A program made the translations under genes and the position numbers. Under the pieces are notes generated by a model. That model searched no databases. It saw only the letters and a list, made by a program, of their open reading frames with translations, and was not told where the DNA came from. This document shows positions 31,340-40,340 of a stretch of 64,000 nucleotides of DNA, piece by piece (the stretch's first letter is position 1; the number at the start of each line of letters is the position of its first letter). The stretch comes from Sulfurimonas sp. (GTDB lineage: Bacteria > Campylobacterota > Campylobacteria > Campylobacterales > Sulfurimonadaceae). The stretch spans positions 1 to 64,000 of the forward strand of contig NZ_JALSKT010000083.1 of NCBI RefSeq assembly GCF_026988655.1, read 5' to 3'.

Positions 31340-31678
31340 ATGCCAAAAAATAGATCAAATTATATTAATGAAATTAAAGAGAAGTTTGATGAAGGGGATA
31401 AAAATGCACTTATTGAAGCTGCTATTCGTATTAAAGAACTTGAATGTGAATACAATCAATTACAAAAAAAGTTAAGTGAAGATAAAAAAACAAAAGAAAG
31501 TAAGTGGACATTTTGGAACAATATCTCTTACCTTTCTACATTAGTTATAGTATTTTCTTTTATTGTTTTGATTTTATATTATTTTATACCCTATAAGCAA
31601 AATATCATTACTCAGCAAAATAATCAAATAAAAACTTTACAACAACAAATTAAAGATTGTAATTGTACGCATCAATGA
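31340..31678 (+). CDS. Small membrane protein with two coiled coils
   Basis: 112 residues of unknown function. A charged helix (about 20-50, RIKELECEYNQLQKKLSEDKK) is followed by one membrane span (about 62-82, ISYLSTLVIVFSFIVLILYY) and a second glutamine-rich heptad stretch (about 88-105). The C-terminus has a Cys-x-Cys (DCNCTHQ). AAGGG precedes the ATG, and a -10-like GATAAAAT lies at 31273-31280. Its stop overlaps the next gene's ATG (ATGA), so the two proteins are made together and probably interact. The region is visibly more AT-rich than its surroundings. Confidence 0.75.
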   Translation: MPKNRSNYINEIKEKFDEGDKNALIEAAIRIKELECEYNQLQKKLSEDKKTKESKWTFWNNISYLSTLVIVFSFIVLILYYFIPYKQNIITQQNNQIKTLQQQIKDCNCTHQ

Positions 31679-33483
31679 ATAACAAAATAAGTAAAAAAAA
31701 TAATTTATTGCTTAAACGCTCTGTCAAACAATATAAACTTTTAAAAACTAGTAAAGCACATGATTGCTCTTTCAAAGACTGTCAGTTTAATGCTTTTTTA
31801 AATTTACAAAAAAATGTGCCAAACTTTATCCATAACATCAATAATAATGATACCTATTGTCTTTTTCATACGCCTAGAGAATTACAAAATAAATTAAGTT
31901 TATTTGATATAAATAATTTACAGTTATTAATAGAAGATTATGTCACATTTTGTATATCTCATAATATACAGGTTGACTTTTCGGGAGTTGTCTTACATAA
32001 CTTTGTTTTTCCCACTAAAAATAGAAAATATAAAGATGTACTATTTAACAAGGCTTACTTTATTGGTTATCCTGATTTTGATAATTTATGTTGTGAAAAC
32101 TTATTTTTAGAAGATTGTATATTTGAAAGAGGAGCAAGGTTTAAAAATATTCAAATAGATAATATGATTTTTAAACCAAAGAAGCTAAAAGAAGCTGTTG
32201 TATTTGAAGCAGGTGGCTATATAAGTTCTAGCACAGGACTAATATTTGACAATAAAGATTCTTATATCCATAATATAAAAATATTTAAAAACCATGTGGA
32301 AGGGGATGGAAAAGTTTTTTTTGTAGGATGTAACTTTCAACAAGCTAACTTTACTAATGGCATGTTAGACCAACTTGTTTTTCAAAACTGTAACTTAACA
32401 AATACTCGTTTTTTAAATTCAAAAGTTGATGAAACGGAATTCAGAAATTGTAAGTTTCCTTCAAACTACGAAAGAAAGTATTTAAATGACATACAAGGAA
32501 AAGAAAAGTATTTGGTCTATATTGCACCTTTATTAATAATATCACCTTATTTTATATACCCCTCTCAGTTTACTTTATGGTCTTTATTCTTTGCTATTTT
32601 GTTAGTACCTCTTTTATGGTTTCTTTTGTATTATATAGGTGCTTTTACTCATATATTTTTCCATTATTTGAATAAAGCATTAAGAAAAAATATTAAAACT
32701 AACGCCTCATTAAACACTTTATCCACAGGTGACCATATATGTACTCAAGATGAATTCTTATTATATGAGCAAATGTCGCTACTAAATGAATCAAATAAAA
32801 ATTTTCGTGATCTAAAAGAAAATATTCAACTTTCCTTGCAATCACTATCTGAAGTTTATCAAAACCTACGGAAAAATTTTGAAAATTCTAAAGAAGTACA
32901 AAAAGCAGGGGACTTTTTCTTTTCTCAACGATATATGGAACTTATTTCTGGGAAGAAAAATCTTATAGAAACAAGCTTATTAAGTTTTCATTATTTTGTT
33001 AATGGCTTTGGTGAGAAATTTATTAGACCTTTGATTTGGTTAGTCATTACTGTATTTTCAGTAGCTTTTTCCACAGTACCAAATATAGATTATATTGCGA
33101 CATCAAATACTCCCTTATTTTTACTCAAAGACTATAATGAGACCATTATGGATAATAATATGAACCTTCCTTATGTAATTAATAGTAATAACATTCACGT
33201 AAAATACAAATTAAATCTTCAAAACAATTTGAAAGTTCCATATATAAAAGGAGATTCTAATACTACTTTTTACACTTTAACACTAAAAAATAAAAATAAA
33301 TCTAATATTGGCATTTATTATTCTTTAGCAGGAGTCGTCTCTTTTGTAACTCCAGAAAGCAAGCAATGGTTTAAAAATAGGACAGAAAAAGCAAGTAAGT
33401 TGCAACTTTTTGAAGGGATATTATCTTGGTTTTTTTTAGGAGCTTTTGTATTATCAATTAGAAATAGAATCAGAAGACAATAA
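31675..33483 (+). CDS. Pentapeptide-repeat protein with ion-channel-like C-terminus
   Basis: About 602 residues in four parts. (1) A probable metal knuckle, C-x4-C near residues 31-36 and C-x2-H in YCLFHTPRE. (2) Degenerate pentapeptide repeats (about 100-265, such as VGCNFQQANFTNGMLDQLVFQNCNL). (3) Two membrane helices (about 280-325), then a soluble stretch with EVQKAGDFFFSQRYMEL, the motif that in related proteins leads into the pore. (4) A 2-TM pore-like end: FIRPLIWLVITVFSVAF, IYYSLAGVVSFVTPE and FEGILSWFFLGAFVLSIRNRI. The K+ filter (TxGYGD) is absent, so selectivity is unknown. Start at ATG 31675. Probably a membrane effector or sensor; function not established. Confidence 0.75.
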   Translation: MNNKISKKNNLLLKRSVKQYKLLKTSKAHDCSFKDCQFNAFLNLQKNVPNFIHNINNNDTYCLFHTPRELQNKLSLFDINNLQLLIEDYVTFCISHNIQVDFSGVVLHNFVFPTKNRKYKDVLFNKAYFIGYPDFDNLCCENLFLEDCIFERGARFKNIQIDNMIFKPKKLKEAVVFEAGGYISSSTGLIFDNKDSYIHNIKIFKNHVEGDGKVFFVGCNFQQANFTNGMLDQLVFQNCNLTNTRFLNSKVDETEFRNCKFPSNYERKYLNDIQGKEKYLVYIAPLLIISPYFIYPSQFTLWSLFFAILLVPLLWFLLYYIGAFTHIFFHYLNKALRKNIKTNASLNTLSTGDHICTQDEFLLYEQMSLLNESNKNFRDLKENIQLSLQSLSEVYQNLRKNFENSKEVQKAGDFFFSQRYMELISGKKNLIETSLLSFHYFVNGFGEKFIRPLIWLVITVFSVAFSTVPNIDYIATSNTPLFLLKDYNETIMDNNMNLPYVINSNNIHVKYKLNLQNNLKVPYIKGDSNTTFYTLTLKNKNKSNIGIYYSLAGVVSFVTPESKQWFKNRTEKASKLQLFEGILSWFFLGAFVLSIRNRIRRQ

Positions 33484-33844
33484 ATTAACTCAACAAGAAG
33501 ATTCATGTAAGTTTTGTAGGGGACTATTCAAAAATCTGTGTCAATCGGGTAAAATAACAAATACCCAAGGAAATCATCCAAATAGTGAGCTTTCAAAGAA
33601 TGGATAATTTTACTTTTATTAAATATAAGGCTCATATTTTCTTAAAACTATTTTTTCCATTGTTTGAAACTTGCTTATAGAACTGTATAGGCACTTGTAA
33701 CCTCATTATTGTCTTTTGCCCTCTAAACTTTAAGAATTAATTTTGCTTTTAACTTTGCACTACTTTTGCTAATTTTTCATCCCTATATTTTCTATTTCAA
33801 TTGTAATATTTTGAAATTAAAATAGAAATTTTTTTTGATTCATT
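33484..33844. other. 361-bp spacer with a possible insertion-sequence scar
   Basis: No gene recognised on either strand. At 33519-33544 the sequence beginning GGGGACTATTCAAAAATCTG and ending in GTGTCAA resembles the terminal repeats of IS256-type elements as I remember them. GGGTA 33547-33551 can pair with TACCC 33562-33566. The rest is AT-rich with no clear structure. This may be the worn right end of the accessory region that starts after the tRNA array. Confidence 0.25.
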
Positions 33845-35872
33845 TTAAAAAGACAATTCAACTAAAACACCTTTACCAAGACCTTCACTTTGTATCTTTA
33901 TATCTCCACCCAAAAGGTGAGCCATTTTTTTACTGAGGGAGAGTCCAAGACCTGTTCCTTTATGCTTTTTTTGCATAATATTTTCAACTTGGACAAAGTC
34001 GTTAAAGAGGGAGTTGAGGTGCTTTTCTTCTATGCCTATTCCAGTATCTCGGATGCTGATGCAAGTTTTTTTATCTTCTGTGTAAATATCCACGATTATA
34101 GAACCTTTTTGAGTAAACTTTACTGCGTTTGAGAGGAGGTTGATAAGGATTTGCTGCACTATTTTAGGATCAGTTTTTATCTGATTTACTGCGTTTGGAG
34201 CTGCGTTTAGCTCGAACGCTAAGCCTTTGTCTTGTAAGAGCGGTAAGATAAGGTTTGTACTGTTTTTTACAAGATCAACAAGGTTTACTTCTTCAAGTTT
34301 GACATCCATTTTTCCTGCTTCTATCTTCGCTATATCTAAGATGCCGTTTATCATTTCAAGAAGATAGTGTGCAGATGACTCAATGTTGGCAATGGTGTCT
34401 TGCTGCTCATCGCTTAAGGCTTCATATCGCATCATAAACTGCGTCGCACTCAAGATTGAATTCAGAGGTGTTCTAAGTTCATGCGACATATTTGAGATGA
34501 AAGCGGACTTTGCTTTTGACACTGAGAGGGTGTTGTTGATAAGACGGATTCGCTCAAGCTGGAGTGTTACCATCTTTGCTATGGCATTATAGAGTTTTTG
34601 CTCATTTGCATCATAATAATGGCTAAAACCTAAAGAGATAGAGCCGTAGTATGTTTTTTGGGCATTTTGAAAGTCTGTTACATAAAGGTCTATGTATTGT
34701 TCTTCTGATTTTTCAGGTTTTTGTTTTTCAAAAGATAAAGTATGCCTATCTGTTAAGAGCTTTATCTCGTTGATAGAACGCCTTATGCACTCTTTTTCAT
34801 CCTGCGTTTGAATGATGGTATTGAAGACGTTAATGAGTTGTATATACTGTTTTAGTCTACGCTTATTTTCTTCTTCAAGGTTTTTCAAGGCAGAGGAAGT
34901 TGTCTGTAGCATTGTGTTAAAAGCATTGCTAAGGAGTTGAATTTCATCATTGGAATTGCATAGAAGTTTTCTTGAATAATCCTGTGTTTTTGTGATCTCA
35001 TGGGTGACTTGGGTTAACTCTTCGATGGGTTTTATAATCCCTTTGGCATATTTCAAAGAGAGAAAAAGGACAAACAAAAAGATGACTACAGCAGCAACAC
35101 TCATAAATCTTGTAAATTCATAGAGAGTAGCAAGTGCGGTACTTTTGTCAACTCCGTAGATAAGATACCAATGATTGGGAAAAAATTTGAGTCTGTTATA
35201 GACAATGACATAGTCATCATTTATGATGTGATTTGTCTTTTCATTGAAAGATAGATTTAAAGTTAGTGGTTTTCCTATTGTTGTGCCATTAGCTGCGTTT
35301 AGAATGTAAGAGTGTATACTTTTTTGTTGCGATAAAAAGATATCAAGGTTTTGTAAGTTATACTTTAGCACAAGGTAGCCCAATGCCTTTGTTTTATCAA
35401 AAGAAGCAAAAACTTTAGAGTAAAAAATAAGAAATTTATCTTGAATATAGTAAGCACTTTTTTGATTATATTCTTTGAGATAAAAGTTTTGTAGCAGATT
35501 ATTTGTCTGCGAAGAGGCTAAGATACGAGAGTTGTTGTCAATGAAAAAAAGTATATTTTTCTTGTTAATATCTTTTGCTTTTTGCTCCAATAAATGAGAT
35601 ATTTTTTTATCTATATCATCTGCTAAAATATCATCCATAACATCGAGTGAGCTGAGAAATTTTAGATCGTTTTGCAGTGTGTTGATTTGTCTATCTATAA
35701 GCTTCGTTGTAACTTGCATCTGAGCGAACTGCTCATCTATGGTCTGCTTTACAAGTTTTGACTCTGTGAGATACATTGTGTAGATAAGTAAGATAAAAAA
35801 AGGAAAAAATCCAATAAATAAAAAAGTAAAAAAAAGTTTTCTGCGTAAAGATTTTTTAAAAAAGTTTAGCAT
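33845..35872 (-). CDS. Membrane sensor histidine kinase
   Basis: Two membrane helices (about residues 14-35 and 258-280) bracket a large periplasmic Cache-like sensor domain. Then come a HAMP domain (about 282-335), a linker region, HisKA with SHELRTPLNSIL (phospho-His near residue 470) and a full HATPase with NLLSNAVKFTQ, DTGIGI and GTGLGLSLSKKMA. Start placed at ATG 35872, with AAGGA 6 bp ahead overlapping the stop of the preceding gene. Partner regulator is probably the OmpR-type gene at 39655-40323, at the head of the same gene string. Confidence 0.9.
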   Translation of the reverse strand: MLNFFKKSLRRKLFFTFLFIGFFPFFILLIYTMYLTESKLVKQTIDEQFAQMQVTTKLIDRQINTLQNDLKFLSSLDVMDDILADDIDKKISHLLEQKAKDINKKNILFFIDNNSRILASSQTNNLLQNFYLKEYNQKSAYYIQDKFLIFYSKVFASFDKTKALGYLVLKYNLQNLDIFLSQQKSIHSYILNAANGTTIGKPLTLNLSFNEKTNHIINDDYVIVYNRLKFFPNHWYLIYGVDKSTALATLYEFTRFMSVAAVVIFLFVLFLSLKYAKGIIKPIEELTQVTHEITKTQDYSRKLLCNSNDEIQLLSNAFNTMLQTTSSALKNLEEENKRRLKQYIQLINVFNTIIQTQDEKECIRRSINEIKLLTDRHTLSFEKQKPEKSEEQYIDLYVTDFQNAQKTYYGSISLGFSHYYDANEQKLYNAIAKMVTLQLERIRLINNTLSVSKAKSAFISNMSHELRTPLNSILSATQFMMRYEALSDEQQDTIANIESSAHYLLEMINGILDIAKIEAGKMDVKLEEVNLVDLVKNSTNLILPLLQDKGLAFELNAAPNAVNQIKTDPKIVQQILINLLSNAVKFTQKGSIIVDIYTEDKKTCISIRDTGIGIEEKHLNSLFNDFVQVENIMQKKHKGTGLGLSLSKKMAHLLGGDIKIQSEGLGKGVLVELSF

Positions 35873-35874
35873 CT

Positions 35875-36288
35875 CTAGTCCTTCCAACGGTAGATGACAT
35901 GGATGGTATCATCAAGATTTACTGCGTTTATATAGCCAATGGCACCATCAACTTTTTTGACAAAAAGCTTGATGCTCTCCTGCGAAGTCATGCTGTGTGG
36001 TGGTCTGTGTCCAAGATAATGTTGTGTCATCCAGTAGCGTTTGAGATGTGATGGAGTCATTTGCAGTATATGTTTGTTAAAACTTTTTCGTATCTTATTG
36101 TTGGCTTCAAGGTTGAGAGGAATAATTTTAATGTTATCAATAAATGAGAGTTTTTTAAGATAGAGTGCTTTGAGTTGGTTTTTTGTTAGGTTTTTAATCT
36201 TTGAATGTGTTACTACGATATACTCATCAGCCTGTGCAAAAAGAGACAATATTTGTAGTATTAGGACTATTTTCACAAGGGCTTTCAT
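35875..36288 (-). CDS. Small periplasmic binding-protein-like protein
   Basis: Signal peptide (about residues 1-20, ending FAQAD), then a mini version of a PstS/phosphate-type solute-binding fold: EYIVVTHSKIKNLTKNQLKALYLKK and the DGAIGYINAVNLDD end that in this family closes the ligand lobe. 137 residues, half the size of true PstS. It lies between the porin (1-bp overlap) and the histidine kinase (2-bp gap), so it may deliver a ligand signal to the kinase's periplasmic domain (inference). Confidence 0.75.
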   Translation of the reverse strand: MKALVKIVLILQILSLFAQADEYIVVTHSKIKNLTKNQLKALYLKKLSFIDNIKIIPLNLEANNKIRKSFNKHILQMTPSHLKRYWMTQHYLGHRPPHSMTSQESIKLFVKKVDGAIGYINAVNLDDTIHVIYRWKD

Positions 36289-37352
36289 TAAAAAAGTACC
36301 GAAAAAGAGAGCTGGAGTTTATTGTCTATGGGGCGTTTATGAAATTGATATTCGGCTTTAAAAGCGATAGGGTAAAGTGGTCGGTAGGTATATCCAAAGA
36401 TGGCAAAGTTGTCTTGTTTATTTTTTACTTTGTCTTCATAACTTTCTAAACGCAGTATAGCCATATGTTGTGGGGTCATTCTGTAGAGTCCTTGAACATA
36501 AGCTGCATAAGGTGTTGTTAAGCCATTTGTTGATTCTTGATGTCCAATTTCACTTAAAAATTGATACTTTTCGTTTTCATATTTTGCACTTAAAAGGATG
36601 TAGTACAAATCCTGTACAGTGTTAGACTTTTCTATGTACTCATCATCATAATCACTCTCTTCTTCATATTCATTTTCTGTGCCATCATCATCTATATAAG
36701 AGTGAAGTTTATTAAAGTAGCCTACATTGAGTTTAAAAGTGTACTGCGATTTTGCATAGCTGATGCCAAGACCATAGTGACGATTTGTGCGATAGTTGTT
36801 GTATTTGCCGTCTATATCTTCATTGTTTTGTAGCATTACATCTACTTTGAACTCAGTTTGTGAAAACTTTGTATAAGAGGCATAAAGCCCTGTTGTGGAC
36901 TCTGGGAAGATGATGTTTGTGCTTATTGGGTCTGAGGTTGTATCTCTTAAAACATTGATGGGTAAAAGGTTCCAAAAGCCTATGGGTGAGATATATTTTC
37001 CAACTCTTGCCATATAGTTTTCATTAAAAGTATAATCAACATAGAGGCGTTCAATGTAAAGGTTAGTGTCGTTGTTGACGAGAGAGGTGTCATTTTCTTG
37101 TTTTTCTGTGTAAAGATTTTTGTATTCTATTTCTGTTAAATAGGAAAAATTATTTGAACTACCATATCCCAAAAGAGCAATATCTCCTATCTTGTAGCGA
37201 TCTTGCACCTTTGTATGTCTATACTCAGTGGAAATGTAACCGCCAAGATAAAAGGGTAATGATGCCACTTGTACACCATCACCTAGTTCGTAAGAGTTAT
37301 CGGCGCGCAACAGAGAGATGAGCACGCCAAATAAAATGATAACTTTTTTCAA
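36288..37352 (-). CDS. Outer-membrane beta-barrel (porin-like) protein
   Basis: 354 residues with a signal peptide (about 1-17, LFGVLISLLRA), alternating amphipathic strands throughout and a C-terminal phenylalanine (QLSFSVLF), the recognition signal for the BAM machinery. The segment YVDYTFNENYMARVGKYISPIGFWN resembles trimeric-porin and phosphate-selective porin OprO/P strands. An acidic loop (about 215-240) is unusual. It is placed right after the nine-haem lipoprotein, suggesting an outer-membrane electron conduit or a porin serving the same pathway. Confidence 0.8.
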   Translation of the reverse strand: MKKVIILFGVLISLLRADNSYELGDGVQVASLPFYLGGYISTEYRHTKVQDRYKIGDIALLGYGSSNNFSYLTEIEYKNLYTEKQENDTSLVNNDTNLYIERLYVDYTFNENYMARVGKYISPIGFWNLLPINVLRDTTSDPISTNIIFPESTTGLYASYTKFSQTEFKVDVMLQNNEDIDGKYNNYRTNRHYGLGISYAKSQYTFKLNVGYFNKLHSYIDDDGTENEYEEESDYDDEYIEKSNTVQDLYYILLSAKYENEKYQFLSEIGHQESTNGLTTPYAAYVQGLYRMTPQHMAILRLESYEDKVKNKQDNFAIFGYTYRPLYPIAFKAEYQFHKRPIDNKLQLSFSVLF

Positions 37353-37389
37353 AGAGAGCCTTCTGAGTAAACTTTATTTATATTATACC

Positions 37390-39594
37390 CTATGGATTTG
37401 GTCCGTTATGACAATCGTAACAACTTACCTGATGTCCTTTGGCAAATGATTTACTTCCATGCTCTACTTGAAGTGTTCTATCACTAAATGTTTCAGAGAG
37501 TGCCGAACCGCGATAATCTGCACCGTGACATGCTTTACATTGTGCTGAGTTGTTCTCTGCTACATCTTGATGCATTGATACCCAGTTTTGTCCCACAGTA
37601 TGCATTCCATGCGGTCCGCCTGTATTTGTATTTGGCATTGTTGTGTGACAAGATGTACATTCTGCGATTGTTCCGCTATGTCCTTGGACGTTAATACTTT
37701 GAAGATTATCAACGGCATGACTTGTTGGAAAGATTGCATGTGTTGAACCATGACAAGCTGAACATTGTAAGTCTCCATGTCCTGTTGAATATCTGTACAT
37801 ACTTACACCAACTTCAGGCGTATCTAGGTTTGTTGCAAATCTTCTATCTACTGCGTTTCGAAGTACACCGTTTTGTAAGGCTGAAGTGTATCTTTGTCCA
37901 TCTTGATGACAGGCTTGACAGTTTGGTTCGTCTTTCCATCCTGTTCTACTTGAATTTCCAACATCATTGAGTGTACCGTGACAACTTTGACATTGCATTG
38001 TAAGATTACCATTTGCATCTTTTGCATCACCCATAGCCCCTCTTAAACACTGTGTACTTGAACCAGGATGACAACTATAACAAGCGTTTCTGTTGTTTGA
38101 GTCATTTAAACGTAGTCCGTTACTTGGGTCGATTACACCGGCATGTTTTGAATGAAGTGCCGTAGTTAAAGGTTGTGCATTTCCTACACTTGAAGTTCCT
38201 AAAGCATTTGAGCTATGACATGCTGCACAAAGTACTGGAGTTTTATTGACAACAACCGTATCATAAAGACTAGAATTATAATCATAACCTTTTGCTTTAA
38301 GTGTATCAAGGTCAGCTGTACTGATGACATGATTTTGATCATGTAATTTCAAGATATTTAATTTAAAATCTTTAATTGTGTTTGCATCGTTTACCCATCC
38401 TGAGATAGGTTTTGCATCACTCGAACCACCAACACTTGCGTGACATTTTGCACAATCCATTTCATCACTTACAGGTAAAACAATATTTGCTGTTGCTAAG
38501 GTTGTTCCTGCTGTATCTTTTGCTACAACTTTAACCATAGGGTAGTAGTTTGTGACATTGTCATCATCTCGGTTGATGATAGGAATACCAGTCGCTTCAA
38601 ACCAGTTCTCAGTCGCGTTAAAAGTCATAGGCTGAGGTGCCAATGAAGGTGTTTTGTTTCCTGTAAGACCTACATCTACAACATTTGTAGCACCTGGAAA
38701 AAGAGATGTTACATAAGTCCAAAAGTTTGTTTTTGTACTACTTGTTGTGTTGATATGACCATTATAATTATATGATTCATATGTGATTATAACACCACTT
38801 GTTATGTGTTTATTTGATGTGCCTACTTTGTTTATAAGTTGTGCATTGAGGTTGTTGTAGGGTGGCAAGATAGTAAAAACAGAAAACTCACTTCCATCCA
38901 TACAGTGCATTCCTAAATCATTCCATGCTAAAAGAGTGTATGTTCCATTGTTTGTTGGTGTTGTTCCACCTCCGGTTGTACCACCATCAGTAGTCGTGTC
39001 ATCATAGTCATCATCATGCTCATCGTCATCATTTTTCAAATCTTGTTCGTACTGGTCTTTATTGTCTAATGAGTCCTGAAAATGAGTTTTGGCATCATCT
39101 TTTGAGACAACATCTGTTGTACTTTTTGATGTCAGTTCGGCAATTTGCGTATCACTTAAGTCACTGTTTTCTTCTGAAAGATTTACAGTATCATTGGATG
39201 GTTTTTCGACTATATCTATTCCGTTAGAAACATTTTTATCTGCATCTAAAGTTTGAATAACTCGTAAAATATTAACAACTCTTGGGTCATCTATAGTGCT
39301 GTTATCAACCAACTCTAGTGGTGTTATGACACTATTAGCTGTTTGGATTTTTGCACTGCCTAAGATAATGTTTCCAACTTTGAAAGTTGTTTCTTCACCA
39401 ACTTTATAATCAAAGTAGCCATTATCATCGGTAACGCCGCTATATGAAGTTGACTGATAGTCAATGCCTTTTACAGGACTATCAAGAAACAGACCTGTAC
39501 TCTGTAGGGAAGTAGAACTTTTAGATGAGTCATTTGTTCCACATCCACTTAGAGATATGAGTAGTGTGAGTATGAAAAATGCGAAGTATTTCAT
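37390..39594 (-). CDS. Nine-haem c-type cytochrome lipoprotein
   Basis: Exported lipoprotein: signal YFAFFILTLLISLSGC with the acylated cysteine at residue 18. An N-terminal domain follows (LFLDSPVKGIDY, GVTDDNGYFDYKVGE), then an Asp/Thr/Gly-rich linker (about 195-220) and the segment LLAWNDLGMHC, seen in other large cytochromes. The second half holds nine CxxCH sites: CAKCH, CAACH, CYSCH, CQSCH, CQACH, CSACH, CTSCH, CKACH and CYDCH. Start set at the ATG after AGAGGAG (39594); a longer frame adds ten residues before the signal. Likely a surface or periplasmic electron-transfer protein; the substrate is unknown. Confidence 0.88.
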   Translation of the reverse strand: MKYFAFFILTLLISLSGCGTNDSSKSSTSLQSTGLFLDSPVKGIDYQSTSYSGVTDDNGYFDYKVGEETTFKVGNIILGSAKIQTANSVITPLELVDNSTIDDPRVVNILRVIQTLDADKNVSNGIDIVEKPSNDTVNLSEENSDLSDTQIAELTSKSTTDVVSKDDAKTHFQDSLDNKDQYEQDLKNDDDEHDDDYDDTTTDGGTTGGGTTPTNNGTYTLLAWNDLGMHCMDGSEFSVFTILPPYNNLNAQLINKVGTSNKHITSGVIITYESYNYNGHINTTSSTKTNFWTYVTSLFPGATNVVDVGLTGNKTPSLAPQPMTFNATENWFEATGIPIINRDDDNVTNYYPMVKVVAKDTAGTTLATANIVLPVSDEMDCAKCHASVGGSSDAKPISGWVNDANTIKDFKLNILKLHDQNHVISTADLDTLKAKGYDYNSSLYDTVVVNKTPVLCAACHSSNALGTSSVGNAQPLTTALHSKHAGVIDPSNGLRLNDSNNRNACYSCHPGSSTQCLRGAMGDAKDANGNLTMQCQSCHGTLNDVGNSSRTGWKDEPNCQACHQDGQRYTSALQNGVLRNAVDRRFATNLDTPEVGVSMYRYSTGHGDLQCSACHGSTHAIFPTSHAVDNLQSINVQGHSGTIAECTSCHTTMPNTNTGGPHGMHTVGQNWVSMHQDVAENNSAQCKACHGADYRGSALSETFSDRTLQVEHGSKSFAKGHQVSCYDCHNGPNP

Positions 39595-39629
39595 AAGATC
39601 TCCTCTTGGTGTTTTTATATTCAAGGAGC

Positions 39630-39667
39630 AGTATAAAATAGTTAAATGAAGATTTTATGAAGATTTA
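39630..39667 (-). promoter_or_regulatory. Promoter with tandem OmpR/PhoB-type operator before the cytochrome operon
   Basis: On the minus strand two 11-bp direct repeats, TAAATCTTCAT and AAAATCTTCAT (39667-39646), are followed after exactly 10 bp by a -10 hexamer TATACT (39635-39630). One-turn spacing in place of a -35 box is the arrangement of PhoB/OmpR-class operators. The repeats overlap the end of the response-regulator gene, which is the obvious candidate to bind them. Confidence 0.6.
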
Positions 39668-40323
39668 TTAATTTTGTAACCAATGCCTCGAACATTGATG
39701 ATAAAGTCCTTAATAGCAATCTTTTTACGTAAATTTTTGATGTGAACATCAACGACATTACTTTGTTTAATGGCATAATTGTCCTTGTTGATATGTTCGC
39801 TGAGTTGGTATCTACTGAGTACGATATTTTGGTTTTGCATAAAAAGTTCAAGTAGGTCAAATTCGGCTGTGGTGAGCTTGATAGGCTTTTCATCTACAAA
39901 AAGCTCGTGCGTTGTAAGGTCGAGAAAAACTTTACCAATACGTATCTGAGAAGACTTCTCCTTTGCTCCTTTACGAAGAAGAACTCGCATACGTGCAAGT
40001 AGTTCGATATTTGAGTAGGGTTTAGTCAGATAGTCATCCGCTCCAGAGTCCAAAACTTTTACACGGTCGTCTATTTCAGAGTTTGCAGAAAGCATCAGAA
40101 CAGGAACATCTATCTGCGTCGCACGAATCTCTTTGAGAAGCTCAAGACCATCTCCATCTCCTAAGTTCCAGTCAAGTAAGATAAGCGCATAACTATTTTT
40201 GTCTATAAATTCTTTTGCATTACGGTAGCCTGAAGCTATGTCACAACTATATTTTTCACTTTTTAAAAGTTTTTGTAGCTGTTTTGCGGTTTGAGTGTCA
40301 TCTTCTACTATTAAAATATGCAT
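39655..40323 (-). CDS. OmpR/PhoB-family response regulator
   Basis: Receiver domain (residues 1-115) with the phospho-acceptor Asp in LILLDWNLGDGDG, the Thr/Ser switch in VLMLSANS and the Lys in DYLTKPYS. A winged-helix DNA-binding domain follows (about 125-222, LTTAEFDLLELFMQN, KSNVVDVHIKNLRKKI, RGIGYKI). 222 residues, standard length. First gene of the string that includes the cytochrome, porin, binding protein and kinase; tandem repeats suited to this class lie directly at its 3' end. Confidence 0.95.
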   Translation of the reverse strand: MHILIVEDDTQTAKQLQKLLKSEKYSCDIASGYRNAKEFIDKNSYALILLDWNLGDGDGLELLKEIRATQIDVPVLMLSANSEIDDRVKVLDSGADDYLTKPYSNIELLARMRVLLRKGAKEKSSQIRIGKVFLDLTTHELFVDEKPIKLTTAEFDLLELFMQNQNIVLSRYQLSEHINKDNYAIKQSNVVDVHIKNLRKKIAIKDFIINVRGIGYKINKSS

Positions 40324-40340
40324 CTAAGTACCTTTCCTTA

